This document shows, piece after piece, positions 16,799-25,176 of a stretch of DNA of 37,551 nt (the first letter of the stretch is position 1; each line of letters starts with the position of its first letter). Source of the stretch: DYHD01 sp964411065 (lineage in GTDB: Bacteria > Nitrospirota > Thermodesulfovibrionia > Thermodesulfovibrionales > Dissulfurispiraceae); the NCBI GenBank assembly GCA_964411065.1, contig CAYPJO010000012.1:1-37551 (forward strand), given 5' to 3'. A program made the translations under genes and the position numbers. The notes below the pieces were generated by a model. That model was not told the DNA's origin and ran no database searches. It saw only the letters and a program-made list of their open reading frames with translations.

Positions 16799-17490
16799 AA
16801 TTAGTTCTTTTCGACATTGATGGAACCTTAGTGAACACAGGCGGTGCTGGTTCAAGAGCACTTAATATTGTCTTTGAAAATCTTTTCTTTATTAAAGATG
16901 CATTCAAAAATATAAACATGGCTGGCAAAACCGATATCCAGATAATAAAAGAGGGTTTACAGAGCCATAATCTTCCATTAAATAAAGAATCTATTCATGA
17001 AGCAATCAAACTTTATATTAGAGTACTAAGTATAGAAATTAATAATAATAGAAAGTATATAATGCCTGGAATTAAAGAAGCTCTTGAATTTATACATAAT
17101 GAAAGGGACAAATACTCTCTTGGTCTTTTAACAGGTAACATAGAAGAGGGCGCCAGAATAAAGCTTGAAGCTTTCAATCTGAACAGGTTTTTTAAGTTTG
17201 GTGCTTTCGGGAGTGATAACGAAGATCGAAATAAATTGCTTCCCTTTGCTGTCGAAAGATTTACTCGAATTTATAGAAGAGAAATTGACTTTAGAAGGTG
17301 CGTTGTTATAGGTGATACGCCAAGGGATATAGAGTGTGCTAAAAAATATGGTGCTTTCAGCATTGCCGTTGCAACAGGCCCTTACACACTCAGACATTTA
17401 GAGGGTGCTGGTGCAGATTGTGTATTCAAAGATTTAAGTGATACTGAAAAATTAATCGCAATATTGGAATCCTTTTCGGTTTTTTTCTAA
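16795..17490 (+). CDS. HAD-superfamily phosphatase, phosphoglycolate-phosphatase-like
   Basis: A haloacid-dehalogenase hydrolase. The nucleophile motif is FDIDGTLV (Asp7 with general acid Asp9). The helical cap lies at about 15-85. Motif II is GLLTGN, the motif III lysine is in RNKLLPF, and motif IV is VVIGDTPRDIECAK. The cap type and ATGPY near the end resemble phosphoglycolate phosphatases, but small phosphate substrates cannot be told apart by sequence. It overlaps the PP-loop gene by 4 bp (ATGA), so the two are almost certainly co-translated. Confidence 0.88.
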   Translation: MKLVLFDIDGTLVNTGGAGSRALNIVFENLFFIKDAFKNINMAGKTDIQIIKEGLQSHNLPLNKESIHEAIKLYIRVLSIEINNNRKYIMPGIKEALEFIHNERDKYSLGLLTGNIEEGARIKLEAFNLNRFFKFGAFGSDNEDRNKLLPFAVERFTRIYRREIDFRRCVVIGDTPRDIECAKKYGAFSIAVATGPYTLRHLEGAGADCVFKDLSDTEKLIAILESFSVFF

Positions 17491-17591
17491 GTTTTTTTCT
17501 AATTTGAATTTTTTAAATCCCTTTTATCATTTGATTTTTATGTATTGTCATGTTGTCTTTCCCACCAACTAATTCTAAATGATTATAAAAA

Positions 17592-17620
17592 TTGTATTTA
17601 TTCTAAATTCATTTTATAAT
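17592..17620 (+). promoter_or_regulatory. Promoter placing transcription at the start codon of the MetE-like gene
   Basis: A perfect -10 box, TATAAT (17615-17620), has a TTGTAT -35-like box 17 bp upstream (17592-17597). Only 5 bp separate the -10 box from the ATG at 17626, so transcription should start at or next to the ATG. No ribosome-binding site exists in front of it. Confidence 0.55.
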
Positions 17621-17625
17621 AGATT

Positions 17626-18645
17626 ATGATAGCCATTGAGCCCTTTTCTACTACTGGCATTGGTAGTTTACCACATACAATATCTACTGATGCATGTGAG
17701 CTAATACTGAAAAGCGTAGATATTCCATTCTGGCCGCAACTCCCAAAATTATCTTTTAAAGAGTCAATGATAGTGCAATTTTCAGAGGGCATGCCTTTTT
17801 TAAAGATTGATGAGAAGGGGGAAAGTGTTGCTGTTATAAGGGACGACAGTGATGAATTGGAAAGGTTCTATGAATCTTGTAATGAAAATGCGAAAATAGC
17901 AATATCTGAGGATTATGCTAAGGGACTTCATAGATTTCTAAAAATCATCAAGTCGCGTAAATTCAAGTTTCTTAAAGGGCATGTTACAGGCCCACTAACT
18001 TATACTTTATCTTTGAAGGATGGATCAGGAAGGTTTATCTATTTTGATGAGGAGTTACGCGAAGTTTCGACCATGTTATTAAAAGCAAAAATCCGCTGGC
18101 AGTATGAGATTTTTAAACCTTATTGTGACAACTTTATCATTTTTATTGATGAACCAATACTATCAGCAGTTGGTAGCTCTTCTTATCTTGGTGTTGATTT
18201 TAATGAAGTTCTGCGGTTGCTTGAGGAAACAGTTGCAACTATTAAAAGTAGAGGGGGTATTGCTGGCATCCATTGCTGTGGTAAATTCGATATACCCTTA
18301 GCAATAAAAGCTGGAGTAGAAATACTCAGTTTCGATGCCTACGATTATTCTGAGTTACTTCTTATTTATCATTCTGAAATTAGAGAATTTCTTGAAAAGG
18401 GGAATTATCTTGCCTGGGGCATAGTACCTTCTTCAGATATAATCCAATATTTAGAAGAGGAAAATTTAGTTAATTTATTAAATAATACTTTAAAGATTGT
18501 ATATAAAAAGGTCCCTCAAGAATTGTTAAATTCTCAAATACTACTAACCCCTTCATGCGGAGCAGCTTCCAGAAAAGTCAGTGAAGCCATCAGAATTTTT
18601 CAACTTCTGATGAGGCTTAAAGAAGCTTTTACAAATTATCATTAA
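17626..18645 (+). CDS. MetE-like (UROD/MetE fold) methyltransferase, probable short methionine synthase
   Basis: A 339-residue single-barrel protein of the cobalamin-independent methionine synthase C-terminal type. GIGSLPH (11-17) is the usual opening. FIDEPILSAVG matches the conserved DEP strand. Zinc ligands are visible as HCC at 216-218 (an HxC motif) and Cys311 in TPSCGA; the Glu ligand of E. coli MetE may be replaced in the SFDAYDYSE segment. The folate-binding N-terminal barrel of full MetE is absent, so the methyl donor is unlikely to be methyltetrahydrofolate-triglutamate. Short relatives in anaerobes are proposed to take methyl groups from corrinoid proteins. Other methyl acceptors remain possible. 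It begins 135 bp after the HAD gene, has its own promoter and converges on glyS. Confidence 0.75.
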   Translation: MIAIEPFSTTGIGSLPHTISTDACELILKSVDIPFWPQLPKLSFKESMIVQFSEGMPFLKIDEKGESVAVIRDDSDELERFYESCNENAKIAISEDYAKGLHRFLKIIKSRKFKFLKGHVTGPLTYTLSLKDGSGRFIYFDEELREVSTMLLKAKIRWQYEIFKPYCDNFIIFIDEPILSAVGSSSYLGVDFNEVLRLLEETVATIKSRGGIAGIHCCGKFDIPLAIKAGVEILSFDAYDYSELLLIYHSEIREFLEKGNYLAWGIVPSSDIIQYLEEENLVNLLNNTLKIVYKKVPQELLNSQILLTPSCGAASRKVSEAIRIFQLLMRLKEAFTNYH

Positions 18646-18666
18646 TTATCATTAAAATTATCATTA
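18635..18666. repeat. Three copies of ATTATCATTA between convergent genes
   Basis: The same 10-mer occurs at 18635-18644, 18645-18654 and 18657-18666. The MetE-like stop codon lies in the first copy and the glyS stop begins 9 bp after the last. The unit resembles Fur-box half-sites, but its place between two 3' ends argues for replication slippage rather than an operator. Confidence 0.7.
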
Positions 18667-18675
18667 AAAAATCTT

Positions 18676-20763
18676 TTAAGACAATTTTGAAAAGTCAGCA
18701 ACTTGCTGGATAAGTCTCTGTAAGTCCTTTATTAAGGATAAACGATTAAGTTTCAGCTCTTCCCTTTTATCCATTACTAAGACCTTGTCAAAAAACATAT
18801 TAATGGGGTCTTTGAGATCTTTTAATGTTATTAGGGCAGAGAAGTATTGGTGCTCCTTTAGAAAAGATTGAACCTCTTTACTAACTCTTTGCAATTCGTG
18901 ATATAAAGATTTTTCTTCGCTTTGCATTAAAAGGTCAGTTTTCAATGGTGGCATTTCCTGCTTTGGAGCAATGTTATTAACCCTCTTGATTGCTAACATT
19001 ACAGCGTCATAATCAGGGTCTTCTCTAAATTGTAGAAGTGCATCTATTCTTTCCTTAATTCTATATAGTGGAAATGCTGTAACTAAAGGAATAACAGAAG
19101 CAATTAGGTCAGTCTTATAACCCTCGCTTTGGAAGATATATTCAATTCTCTGTTCAAAGAATTTTATTAAAGTATTAAAAAGTTCAGATTTTTCTTTGAG
19201 ATCAAAATTTTGCAAAGAGACATTTAGCAATTCTTCAATGGTTATATCATATCGCTTCCCTAAGGTTATCAGGATGACTCCATGAGACTGTCTTCTTAAA
19301 GCGAAAGGATCTTCAGAACCTGTTGGGGATAGACCGATCATGAAGAAGGAAGTGATATTATCAATCTTATCAGCTATGCTTATGATCGCACCTATGTCTG
19401 TTTCAGGCAGGGCGTCGCCAGGATGTTGTGGAATATATTGCTCTCTTAAAGCCTTTGAGATAGAGTTACTATAACCTTCCTTTTGGGCATAGTAGCTTCC
19501 TATTATCCCTTGCAGTTCAGGGAACTCTCTTACAACACCGGTAATAAGGTCTGTTTTTGAGAGTAAGACTGCTGTGACAACTTCTTCTTTTTTATAAGGA
19601 CAGACTCGATCAGCCATGTAAGAAGCTATAACTTTTATACGCTCTGTTTTATCGTAAAGACTCCCAAGCTTTTCGTGGAAAACAACATTCTTGAGCCCTT
19701 CAAGCCTCTTTAGTAGTGGCAATTTGGTATCTTCTTCAAAATAGAAACGGGCATCTTCAAAACGTGCTTTAATTACCCTTTCAGCTCCTCTTCTGACAGT
19801 TTCAGCGTTTATGCTCTTGGTATTGCTAACGACTATGAAATAATTAATAAGCCTTTTATGTGAATCTTCTAAAGCTATGTATTTTTGGTGCCCCTTCATT
19901 ACTGTGATTAAAAGTTCTCGAGGCAAGGATAAATATTCTGAAGAGAAAGTACCTAAAACTAAAACAGGATACTCCACCAGAAAGGTGATATGCTCAAGCA
20001 ATTCTTCATCTAATATAACTGAGGCATTTACACTTTGAGCTAATTTCTTAGATTCCTCAAGTATTATTCTCTTTCTTTCTTCTTGATCAAGAATTACAAA
20101 ATTGTTTTTTAGAAGATTAATGTAAGATCTTACATCTTTAATTTCAAAGGCGGCTGGAGATAAAAACCTATGACCTTTGGTTATTTTATTACTCTCTATA
20201 CCATCTATTTTAAAACTTACTGTCTCGTTATCAAAAATTGCTAGTATCCAATGGATAGGTCTGACAAACCTCAGGTCACCATCCCCCCATCTCATATTTT
20301 TGGGGAAATTTAAGGATAAGATTATTTTGCTTAAAACTTCTGGCAAAACTTCCCTTGAATCCTTTGGAGACTCTAACACCTTTGCCACCACATATAGTCC
20401 CTTGCCTTTCTCCCTTTTTTGAAGGTGATCTACAGATAGCCCATGAGATTTAGCAAAGGCTTCAGCAGCCTTTGTAGGGTTACCGAATTCATCATAAGCA
20501 ACATTCACAGGGGGACCAAAAAATTCCTTCTCTAAAGCTTTCTGTAATTTTCCTATCTCAGCAATTAGGGCTAATCTTCTCGGCGTTGCAAAGGTCTTAA
20601 TATTTTTAAAAGGTAGTCTATATTCTTCTAAGACATTCTTGGCAATGATCTCGAGGTTAAATAAGGCTCCAGGCAGAAAACGGGCTGGAATTTCTTCTAC
20701 GCCAACCTCAAGAAGCAGATTAGAAAAATTATTTGTGAGTACTTCAGAATTAAGATTATCCAT
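18676..20763 (-). CDS. glyS: Glycyl-tRNA synthetase beta subunit
   Basis: Beta chain of the bacterial alpha2-beta2 glycyl-tRNA synthetase, needed for tRNA-Gly recognition and charging. It opens with LLLEVGVEEIPARFLPGA and continues with ATPRRLALIAE, KNMRWGDGDLRFVRPIHW, MKGHQKYIALED and the HD-like stretch SIADKIDNITSFF, followed by PTGSEDPFALRRQSHGVI. The C-terminal ~100 residues are the anticodon-binding-like DALR region. Length (695 aa) is normal. It follows glyQ after 3 bp, with an AGAGGTAG ribosome-binding site inside the end of glyQ. Confidence 0.96.
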   Translation of the reverse strand: MDNLNSEVLTNNFSNLLLEVGVEEIPARFLPGALFNLEIIAKNVLEEYRLPFKNIKTFATPRRLALIAEIGKLQKALEKEFFGPPVNVAYDEFGNPTKAAEAFAKSHGLSVDHLQKREKGKGLYVVAKVLESPKDSREVLPEVLSKIILSLNFPKNMRWGDGDLRFVRPIHWILAIFDNETVSFKIDGIESNKITKGHRFLSPAAFEIKDVRSYINLLKNNFVILDQEERKRIILEESKKLAQSVNASVILDEELLEHITFLVEYPVLVLGTFSSEYLSLPRELLITVMKGHQKYIALEDSHKRLINYFIVVSNTKSINAETVRRGAERVIKARFEDARFYFEEDTKLPLLKRLEGLKNVVFHEKLGSLYDKTERIKVIASYMADRVCPYKKEEVVTAVLLSKTDLITGVVREFPELQGIIGSYYAQKEGYSNSISKALREQYIPQHPGDALPETDIGAIISIADKIDNITSFFMIGLSPTGSEDPFALRRQSHGVILITLGKRYDITIEELLNVSLQNFDLKEKSELFNTLIKFFEQRIEYIFQSEGYKTDLIASVIPLVTAFPLYRIKERIDALLQFREDPDYDAVMLAIKRVNNIAPKQEMPPLKTDLLMQSEEKSLYHELQRVSKEVQSFLKEHQYFSALITLKDLKDPINMFFDKVLVMDKREELKLNRLSLIKDLQRLIQQVADFSKLS

Positions 20764-20766
20764 ATT

Positions 20767-21636
20767 CTACCTCTTTAAAAGTGGGAAACCCATTTTTTCT
20801 CTTTGCCTTAAAAAGGCTTCTGCACAAAGTCTTGCCAAATTTCTAACTCTTGCAATGTAACCTGTTCTTTCGTTAACAGAGAGAACGCCTCTTGCATCAA
20901 GAAGGTTGAAGTAATGGGAACATTTAAGACAAAACTCATAAGCTGGAAGAACTAAACCTAATTCAATCATTCTTTTTGACTCTTTCTCTGAGGCTTCAAA
21001 GCTATTCATAAGTACTTCTGGGTTAGAAAAATCAAAATTAAACTTCGAAAACTCGATCTCCCCCTGCTTGTGAACTTCACCATACTTAATCCCTTCGCAC
21101 CACTTTAATTCAAAGACATTATCTATCTCTTGCAAATACATCGCTATCCTTTCAAGTCCATAGGTTATTTCCAGAGATACAGGCTTAAGATCAATACCGC
21201 CCACTTGCTGAAAGTAGGTAAACTGAGTAATCTCCATGCCATCTAACCATACCTCCCAGCCAAGCCCCCAGGCACCGAGGGTGGGAGATTCCCAATCATC
21301 TTCAACAAAACGTATGTCGTGCTTTGTTGCTTCAATCCCTAAATAGGCAAGGCTATCAAGGTATAATTCTTGACTATCAATTGGAGAAGGTTTAACTATT
21401 ACTTGGTATTGGTAATAATACTGTAATCTATTTGGGTTTTCACCATATCTGCCATCTGTTGGCCTTCTACTTGGCTGGACATAAGCAGTCTTCCAGGGCT
21501 CTGGACCTAAAACTCGGAAAAAGGTTGCAGTATGAAATGTGCCAGCGCCGACCTCTATATCATAGGGCTGTAAAAGGATACAACCCTTTTTAGCCCAAAA
21601 ATCATTTAGTTTCATTATTAAATCTTGAAAATACAT
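20767..21636 (-). CDS. glyQ: Glycyl-tRNA synthetase alpha subunit
   Basis: Catalytic alpha chain of the tetrameric glycyl-tRNA synthetase, a class II enzyme that forms glycyl-adenylate. Nearly invariant segments are present: FWAKKGCILLQPYDIEVGAG, TFHTATFFRVLGPEPW, AYVQPSRRPTDGRYGENPNR, DDWESPTLGAWGLGWEVWL, MEITQFTYFQQVGG and SLEITYGLERIAMYLQ. Length (289 aa) is standard. A strong GGGAGG site precedes the ATG. It is first in glyQ-glyS, with a likely promoter about 95-120 bp upstream; no T-box or glycine riboswitch is seen in the leader. Confidence 0.97.
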   Translation of the reverse strand: MYFQDLIMKLNDFWAKKGCILLQPYDIEVGAGTFHTATFFRVLGPEPWKTAYVQPSRRPTDGRYGENPNRLQYYYQYQVIVKPSPIDSQELYLDSLAYLGIEATKHDIRFVEDDWESPTLGAWGLGWEVWLDGMEITQFTYFQQVGGIDLKPVSLEITYGLERIAMYLQEIDNVFELKWCEGIKYGEVHKQGEIEFSKFNFDFSNPEVLMNSFEASEKESKRMIELGLVLPAYEFCLKCSHYFNLLDARGVLSVNERTGYIARVRNLARLCAEAFLRQREKMGFPLLKR

Positions 21637-21726
21637 ACAACCTCCCTCTGTAGCTCTATCCTCTTTTAGGGTGAAAAGCTTACAATATGAGAAGATTTCT
21701 TAAAGTCTAAACATTATAAGTTAGTT

Positions 21727-21756
21727 ATCCTAAATCAAAGGGTTAGCTTATGTCAA
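21727..21756 (-). promoter_or_regulatory. Candidate sigma-70 promoter of glyQS
   Basis: On the minus strand a perfect TTGACA (21751-21756) is followed after 18 bp by TAGGAT (21727-21732). The leader to the glyQ ATG would be about 85 nt. Confidence 0.45.
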
Positions 21757-22155
21757 TTATGGTAATTTAAAAGGTGTCAAGCCAGAATGAATATAATCGG
21801 TTTTTATATTACTATATCAATTTAACTTTAAGAGGCATTCCTAAATATTTTAAGTCTCACTTATATCAATGGTAAAGCTCGCTCTCTTCGTTTATTCCCC
21901 TATTCCTTATTATACAACAGTTGGCAGAGGGTTCAAAGTCATTGGGTGCATAAAAAGAGATATTGCATGATCTGGCTCTGACTGGATAAGACTTCATTGT
22001 TTTTTAATAAACAACTTAAGGGATATAAAGTACAGTAGAATAAGCTATCTGATATAGAACATTGTATTAATACTGTTTTTTTGATTCATAAGGTAAACTT
22101 TTGTCAATTACTATCAAAATTTGAATAAAAAGTAAGAGCTTTCTCTTAAATAGAA
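21757..22155. other. Non-coding gap between glyQ and fur
   Basis: About 400 bp of AT-rich sequence upstream of glyQ and downstream of fur. A 33-codon frame at 21869-21970 (+) has no ribosome-binding site and no family resemblance. No tRNA, hairpin terminator or repeat was recognised. Confidence 0.4.
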
Positions 22156-22575
22156 TTACTGGCAATCCTTACAGAGACCGAATATTTCAAGGCTGTGTCT
22201 AATATTGCGAAAATTTTCCCTTTGGCATATCTCCTCTTGTAACACCTCTAAGGTGGGAGAGAAAAATTCTATGACCTTACCGCACTGAGTACATATCATA
22301 TGGTCATGGTGCGAATCAAAAGAGACCCTCTCATAGTGTGCATGTTTATCAATTCTTTCTACTTCTTCAATGAGTCCAATTTCAACAAGAAGGGGAATTG
22401 TTCTATAGATTGAAGCTCTTGATACCTTTGAACCCTTTTGCTTTAATTTTATATACAATTCTTCAGGATCAAAATGGCCTTCTATTTTTAAAACTTCATC
22501 AAAGATCTCATTTCTTTTTTTGGTTACTTTTAATCCCTTACCTGATATAAAATTCTTAAAGTCCTCTCTGTTCAC
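22156..22575 (-). CDS. fur: Fur-family ferric uptake regulator
   Basis: A metal-sensing winged-helix repressor. The DNA-binding part (about 1-80) has the recognition region VSRASIYRTIPLLVEIGLIE. The dimerisation part carries the metal-binding HHDHMICTQCGKVIEF segment and a second CxxC, CKDC, at the C-terminus, giving the structural zinc site. Length (139 aa) is typical. The start is GTG at 22573-22575, supported by AGGAGGT six nt upstream. It lies 16 bp after feoB, so the iron transporter and its likely repressor share a transcript. PerR- or Zur-type sensing cannot be excluded, but the feoB partner favours iron. Confidence 0.9.
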   Translation of the reverse strand: MNREDFKNFISGKGLKVTKKRNEIFDEVLKIEGHFDPEELYIKLKQKGSKVSRASIYRTIPLLVEIGLIEEVERIDKHAHYERVSFDSHHDHMICTQCGKVIEFFSPTLEVLQEEICQRENFRNIRHSLEIFGLCKDCQ

Positions 22576-22581
22576 CTATTT

Positions 22582-22588
22582 ACCTCCT
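22582..22588 (-). promoter_or_regulatory. Strong ribosome-binding site fixing the GTG start of fur
   Basis: AGGAGGT sits 6 nt before the GTG at 22575, within the 16-bp gap after feoB. It is among the strongest Shine-Dalgarno sites in the window and decides the start. Confidence 0.75.
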
Positions 22589-22591
22589 AAA

Positions 22592-24556
22592 TTACAAATT
22601 GACCTCAAAAAATCTTAAAATCCAGTTTAAGAGGCTACCAAAGACAATTGCAGAGGTAAAAACAATAGTAACGATTGCAATGGCTGTTTTTATACCTCTT
22701 TCTTTTATAATCATAAACAAGTTTGCTAAACAGGGGACAAATAAAGTAATAGTAACCAATCCAACGAGGATTTGAATAGAGCTTAATAGTCCTTCCTGTG
22801 CCATAGCATAAAGACCAGCAGCTCCATAGTCTCTTCTTAAAAAACCTACTATGAAAGCCTCTGTTGTTTTTGGTGGCAGCTCGAGCATTCTAACTACAAT
22901 AGGCGAAGCTAATCTTTCAAGAATAGTGAGTATTTCTAATTTATTCAATACAAATAATATTAATGTACCTAAGATAAAAAGAGGGACAGCTTCTTTAAGA
23001 TACCATTCAATCCTCCCTACAGTCTTAATCAATATATTTCGCCAGTGAGGAAGCCTCAATGGTGGTATCTCAAGAAAAAAGTCTGTTCTGTTTCCTCCTA
23101 CCAATTTTGAAGCTAAAAAACCAGCAAGCAGAGCAATGAAAAGCAGGCAGAAAAACCAGATAATCGTAGCTTTAAAGGAGATAGCGCTGAGCATCCCCAA
23201 TATAACTCCTAACTGAGCGGAGCAAGGAATAGCAAGAGCAAGTAAAAAGGTAGTAATAATTCTATCTCTTTTAGTCTCCAGAATCCTTGCAGTCATCACT
23301 GCCATGGTTCCACAACCAAGCCCTAAAACCAAAGGAAGGATAGCCTTACCATTTAAGCCGATAAAATTAAATAGTCTATTGCTTAAAATGGCAAGCCTTG
23401 GAAGATAGCCACTGTCTTCGAGAAAAGCGAAGGCTATAAAAAATGTTGTGGTAATAGGCAGGATTATCGCTATTGAGTATGTGATGGCAACAGTGATAAG
23501 TCCATATTCACCAACTAAAAGTTCCTGAACTATTTCAAAGGGTATAAAGGTACGGACGATCTTATCTGCCATTGGATTCACATATTCGCCAAAGATGGTC
23601 TCCTCAAAAAAATCTACCAAGATCCCCGCTCCAAAGACTCCAACAAATTGATATAGAAGATATAGAATTATTAGCAAAACAGGGATGCCAAAAAGGGGGT
23701 GCATGCTTATCTTTCCGATATTAACTAAAAACTCGTTTTGCACCGCTGTTACTTTCATCACCACGCTATTTGTGATCTCTTCGGCTTTTTCCATCCTTGC
23801 CCTATTTATTAGTAAATGTATTGAATCATTGAGCCTGATTTTGCACTCCTTAGTCAGAGATTCGATCTTAAGGAGGGTTTCTATCTTTATATTTGCTTTT
23901 AACCATTCTTTCAAACTATTATCTTCACACAATATCATTATAGATAGTAACCTTTTTGAGATACTGGCTTTAGGAAGAAGTTGTGAAATTTTATCAATAT
24001 ATTCTTCAATAATTGGACCATAATTAACCTTCAAAGATGATATTTTAGTTTTAAGAAGGGCTTCCTTAAGTTCTTTTGTTCCTTTTTTTTGAGAAGCTAT
24101 CGTTTTGATTACATCTACACCTAAGATCTCGCTTAATCTTTGAGTATTGATAGAGATGCCTCGGTTCATGGCTTCATCAATCATATTTAAGTCAAGTATG
24201 AATGGCAACCCTGCTTCGATGAGTTGAAGGGTAATGAGAATAGTTCTCTTTATATTTTTAGCATCTCCTACTTGAATTATGGCATTTGGTGATTCTTTTA
24301 GAAGAATATCGCGAGTTACTTTCTCATCTTCACTCATGGGGATTAAACTATTAATTCCAGGAGTGTCTATTATAAGTATTCTTTTATTATCTAACTTTAT
24401 ATTGCCTTGAGTGACTTCTACAGTTGTCCCTGGATAATTTGAGACTGTGACATATTTTCCCGTTAACAGTCCGAAGATTGCACTCTTACCTACATTGGGA
24501 TTGCCGACAAGAACAATTTTCTCTATAGAGGGATTAGGTTTTTTCGCTGTGATCAT
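22592..24556 (-). CDS. feoB: Ferrous iron transport protein B
   Basis: Inner-membrane Fe(II) transporter with an N-terminal GTPase. G motifs: GNPNVGKSAIFGLLTG (G1), YPGTTVE (G2), IDTPGINSL (G3) and DLNMID (G4). A helical insertion domain follows, then about eight membrane segments with the two Gate regions, including LGLGCGTMAVMTARILETKR and AIPCSAQLGVILGM, whose cysteines line the pore. Length (654 aa) is shorter than E. coli FeoB (773), common in anaerobes. No FeoA or FeoC gene lies next to it. It heads a feoB-fur transcript with a candidate promoter and Fur palindrome upstream. Confidence 0.95.
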   Translation of the reverse strand: MITAKKPNPSIEKIVLVGNPNVGKSAIFGLLTGKYVTVSNYPGTTVEVTQGNIKLDNKRILIIDTPGINSLIPMSEDEKVTRDILLKESPNAIIQVGDAKNIKRTILITLQLIEAGLPFILDLNMIDEAMNRGISINTQRLSEILGVDVIKTIASQKKGTKELKEALLKTKISSLKVNYGPIIEEYIDKISQLLPKASISKRLLSIMILCEDNSLKEWLKANIKIETLLKIESLTKECKIRLNDSIHLLINRARMEKAEEITNSVVMKVTAVQNEFLVNIGKISMHPLFGIPVLLIILYLLYQFVGVFGAGILVDFFEETIFGEYVNPMADKIVRTFIPFEIVQELLVGEYGLITVAITYSIAIILPITTTFFIAFAFLEDSGYLPRLAILSNRLFNFIGLNGKAILPLVLGLGCGTMAVMTARILETKRDRIITTFLLALAIPCSAQLGVILGMLSAISFKATIIWFFCLLFIALLAGFLASKLVGGNRTDFFLEIPPLRLPHWRNILIKTVGRIEWYLKEAVPLFILGTLILFVLNKLEILTILERLASPIVVRMLELPPKTTEAFIVGFLRRDYGAAGLYAMAQEGLLSSIQILVGLVTITLFVPCLANLFMIIKERGIKTAIAIVTIVFTSAIVFGSLLNWILRFFEVNL

Positions 24557-24600
24557 TTTGCACCAAAAAGCTCTCTTATTTAAATAAAATGTTTATTCTA

Positions 24601-24630
24601 ATATTAATTCAAAATGAATCTAAATTGCAA
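24601..24630 (-). promoter_or_regulatory. Candidate feoB promoter with a palindromic (Fur-like) operator in the spacer
   Basis: On the minus strand, TTGCAA (24625-24630) and TAATAT (24601-24606) are 18 bp apart. The spacer contains ATTCA-AAA-TGAAT (24607-24619), a 13-bp palindrome. A repressor bound here would block RNA polymerase. It resembles but does not match the classic Fur box. Confidence 0.4.
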
Positions 24631-24645
24631 TATTTTTGAAGGAGA

Positions 24646-24666
24646 CTCTCTATTTAATATAGAGAG
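24646..24666. other. Perfect 8-bp inverted repeat upstream of feoB
   Basis: CTCTCTAT (24646-24653) and ATAGAGAG (24659-24666) flank a 5-nt loop. Read on the minus strand it lies just above the feoB promoter candidate, with no T-tract. It may be an operator or a weak bidirectional terminator. Confidence 0.35.
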
Positions 24667-25166
24667 GTCAAATTTAAAAATAATTTTGTTCTTGTCAGTT
24701 AAAGACTTTTTTGCTAATCTTTATTGACTTCTAAGTTTCTTAATCTCTTAATAATCTAATTCTTCCTCAAAATTAACTCGATTCCCTCATACTGACCGTC
24801 TTGAAAATTTCTGGTGGAAAATTTGATAGTTTTGAAAATTGAAAATTAAGATAAAAATATCTTTTAATAGATTAGAAGCTACGTAACCTAATTGATGGAA
24901 ATCATACAAAGAGTATAGGTTAATCAGGGGATTATGACGATAAAATTACAAGTTGAAAATAAAAAATCTTATTTAAGAACCCATTCAGTGCTTTATTATT
25001 TTAGAGAATTCTCTATCTAAAGCGTTTAAATGGGCAACATTAGGCAGAATACTCTTAGGATGTTCAGTAAGTAGTAATGACTTTTCAGGTATTTAGGAAA
25101 TTCACACAATTTTTAAAATGGTAGGCATTAACGCTTAATAAAAAAGTAATTTAGTCAAGTTGCGAA
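24667..25166. other. Non-coding gap between divergent feoB and the DUF4139 operon
   Basis: About 500 bp of AT-rich DNA rich in GAAAATT-like motifs near 24800-24850. No credible reading frame, tRNA, riboswitch or repeat array was found. Promoters for the plus-strand operon must lie here, but none matches consensus well. Confidence 0.4.
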
Positions 25167-25172
25167 AGGAGG
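25167..25172 (+). promoter_or_regulatory. Ribosome-binding site supporting a GTG start
   Basis: AGGAGG lies 4 nt before GTG 25177. The next in-frame ATG (25186) would be 13 nt away, so GTG is preferred. Confidence 0.65.
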
Positions 25173-25176
25173 GAAA

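Noticed and set aside
17491..17591. SAM riboswitch before the MetE-like gene
   Set aside because: No conserved riboswitch core or terminator hairpin is present, and the promoter lies right at the start codon, leaving no leader.
21869..21970. 33-codon frame in the glyQ-fur gap
   Set aside because: No ribosome-binding site, no family resemblance and expected by chance in 400 bp of AT-rich DNA.
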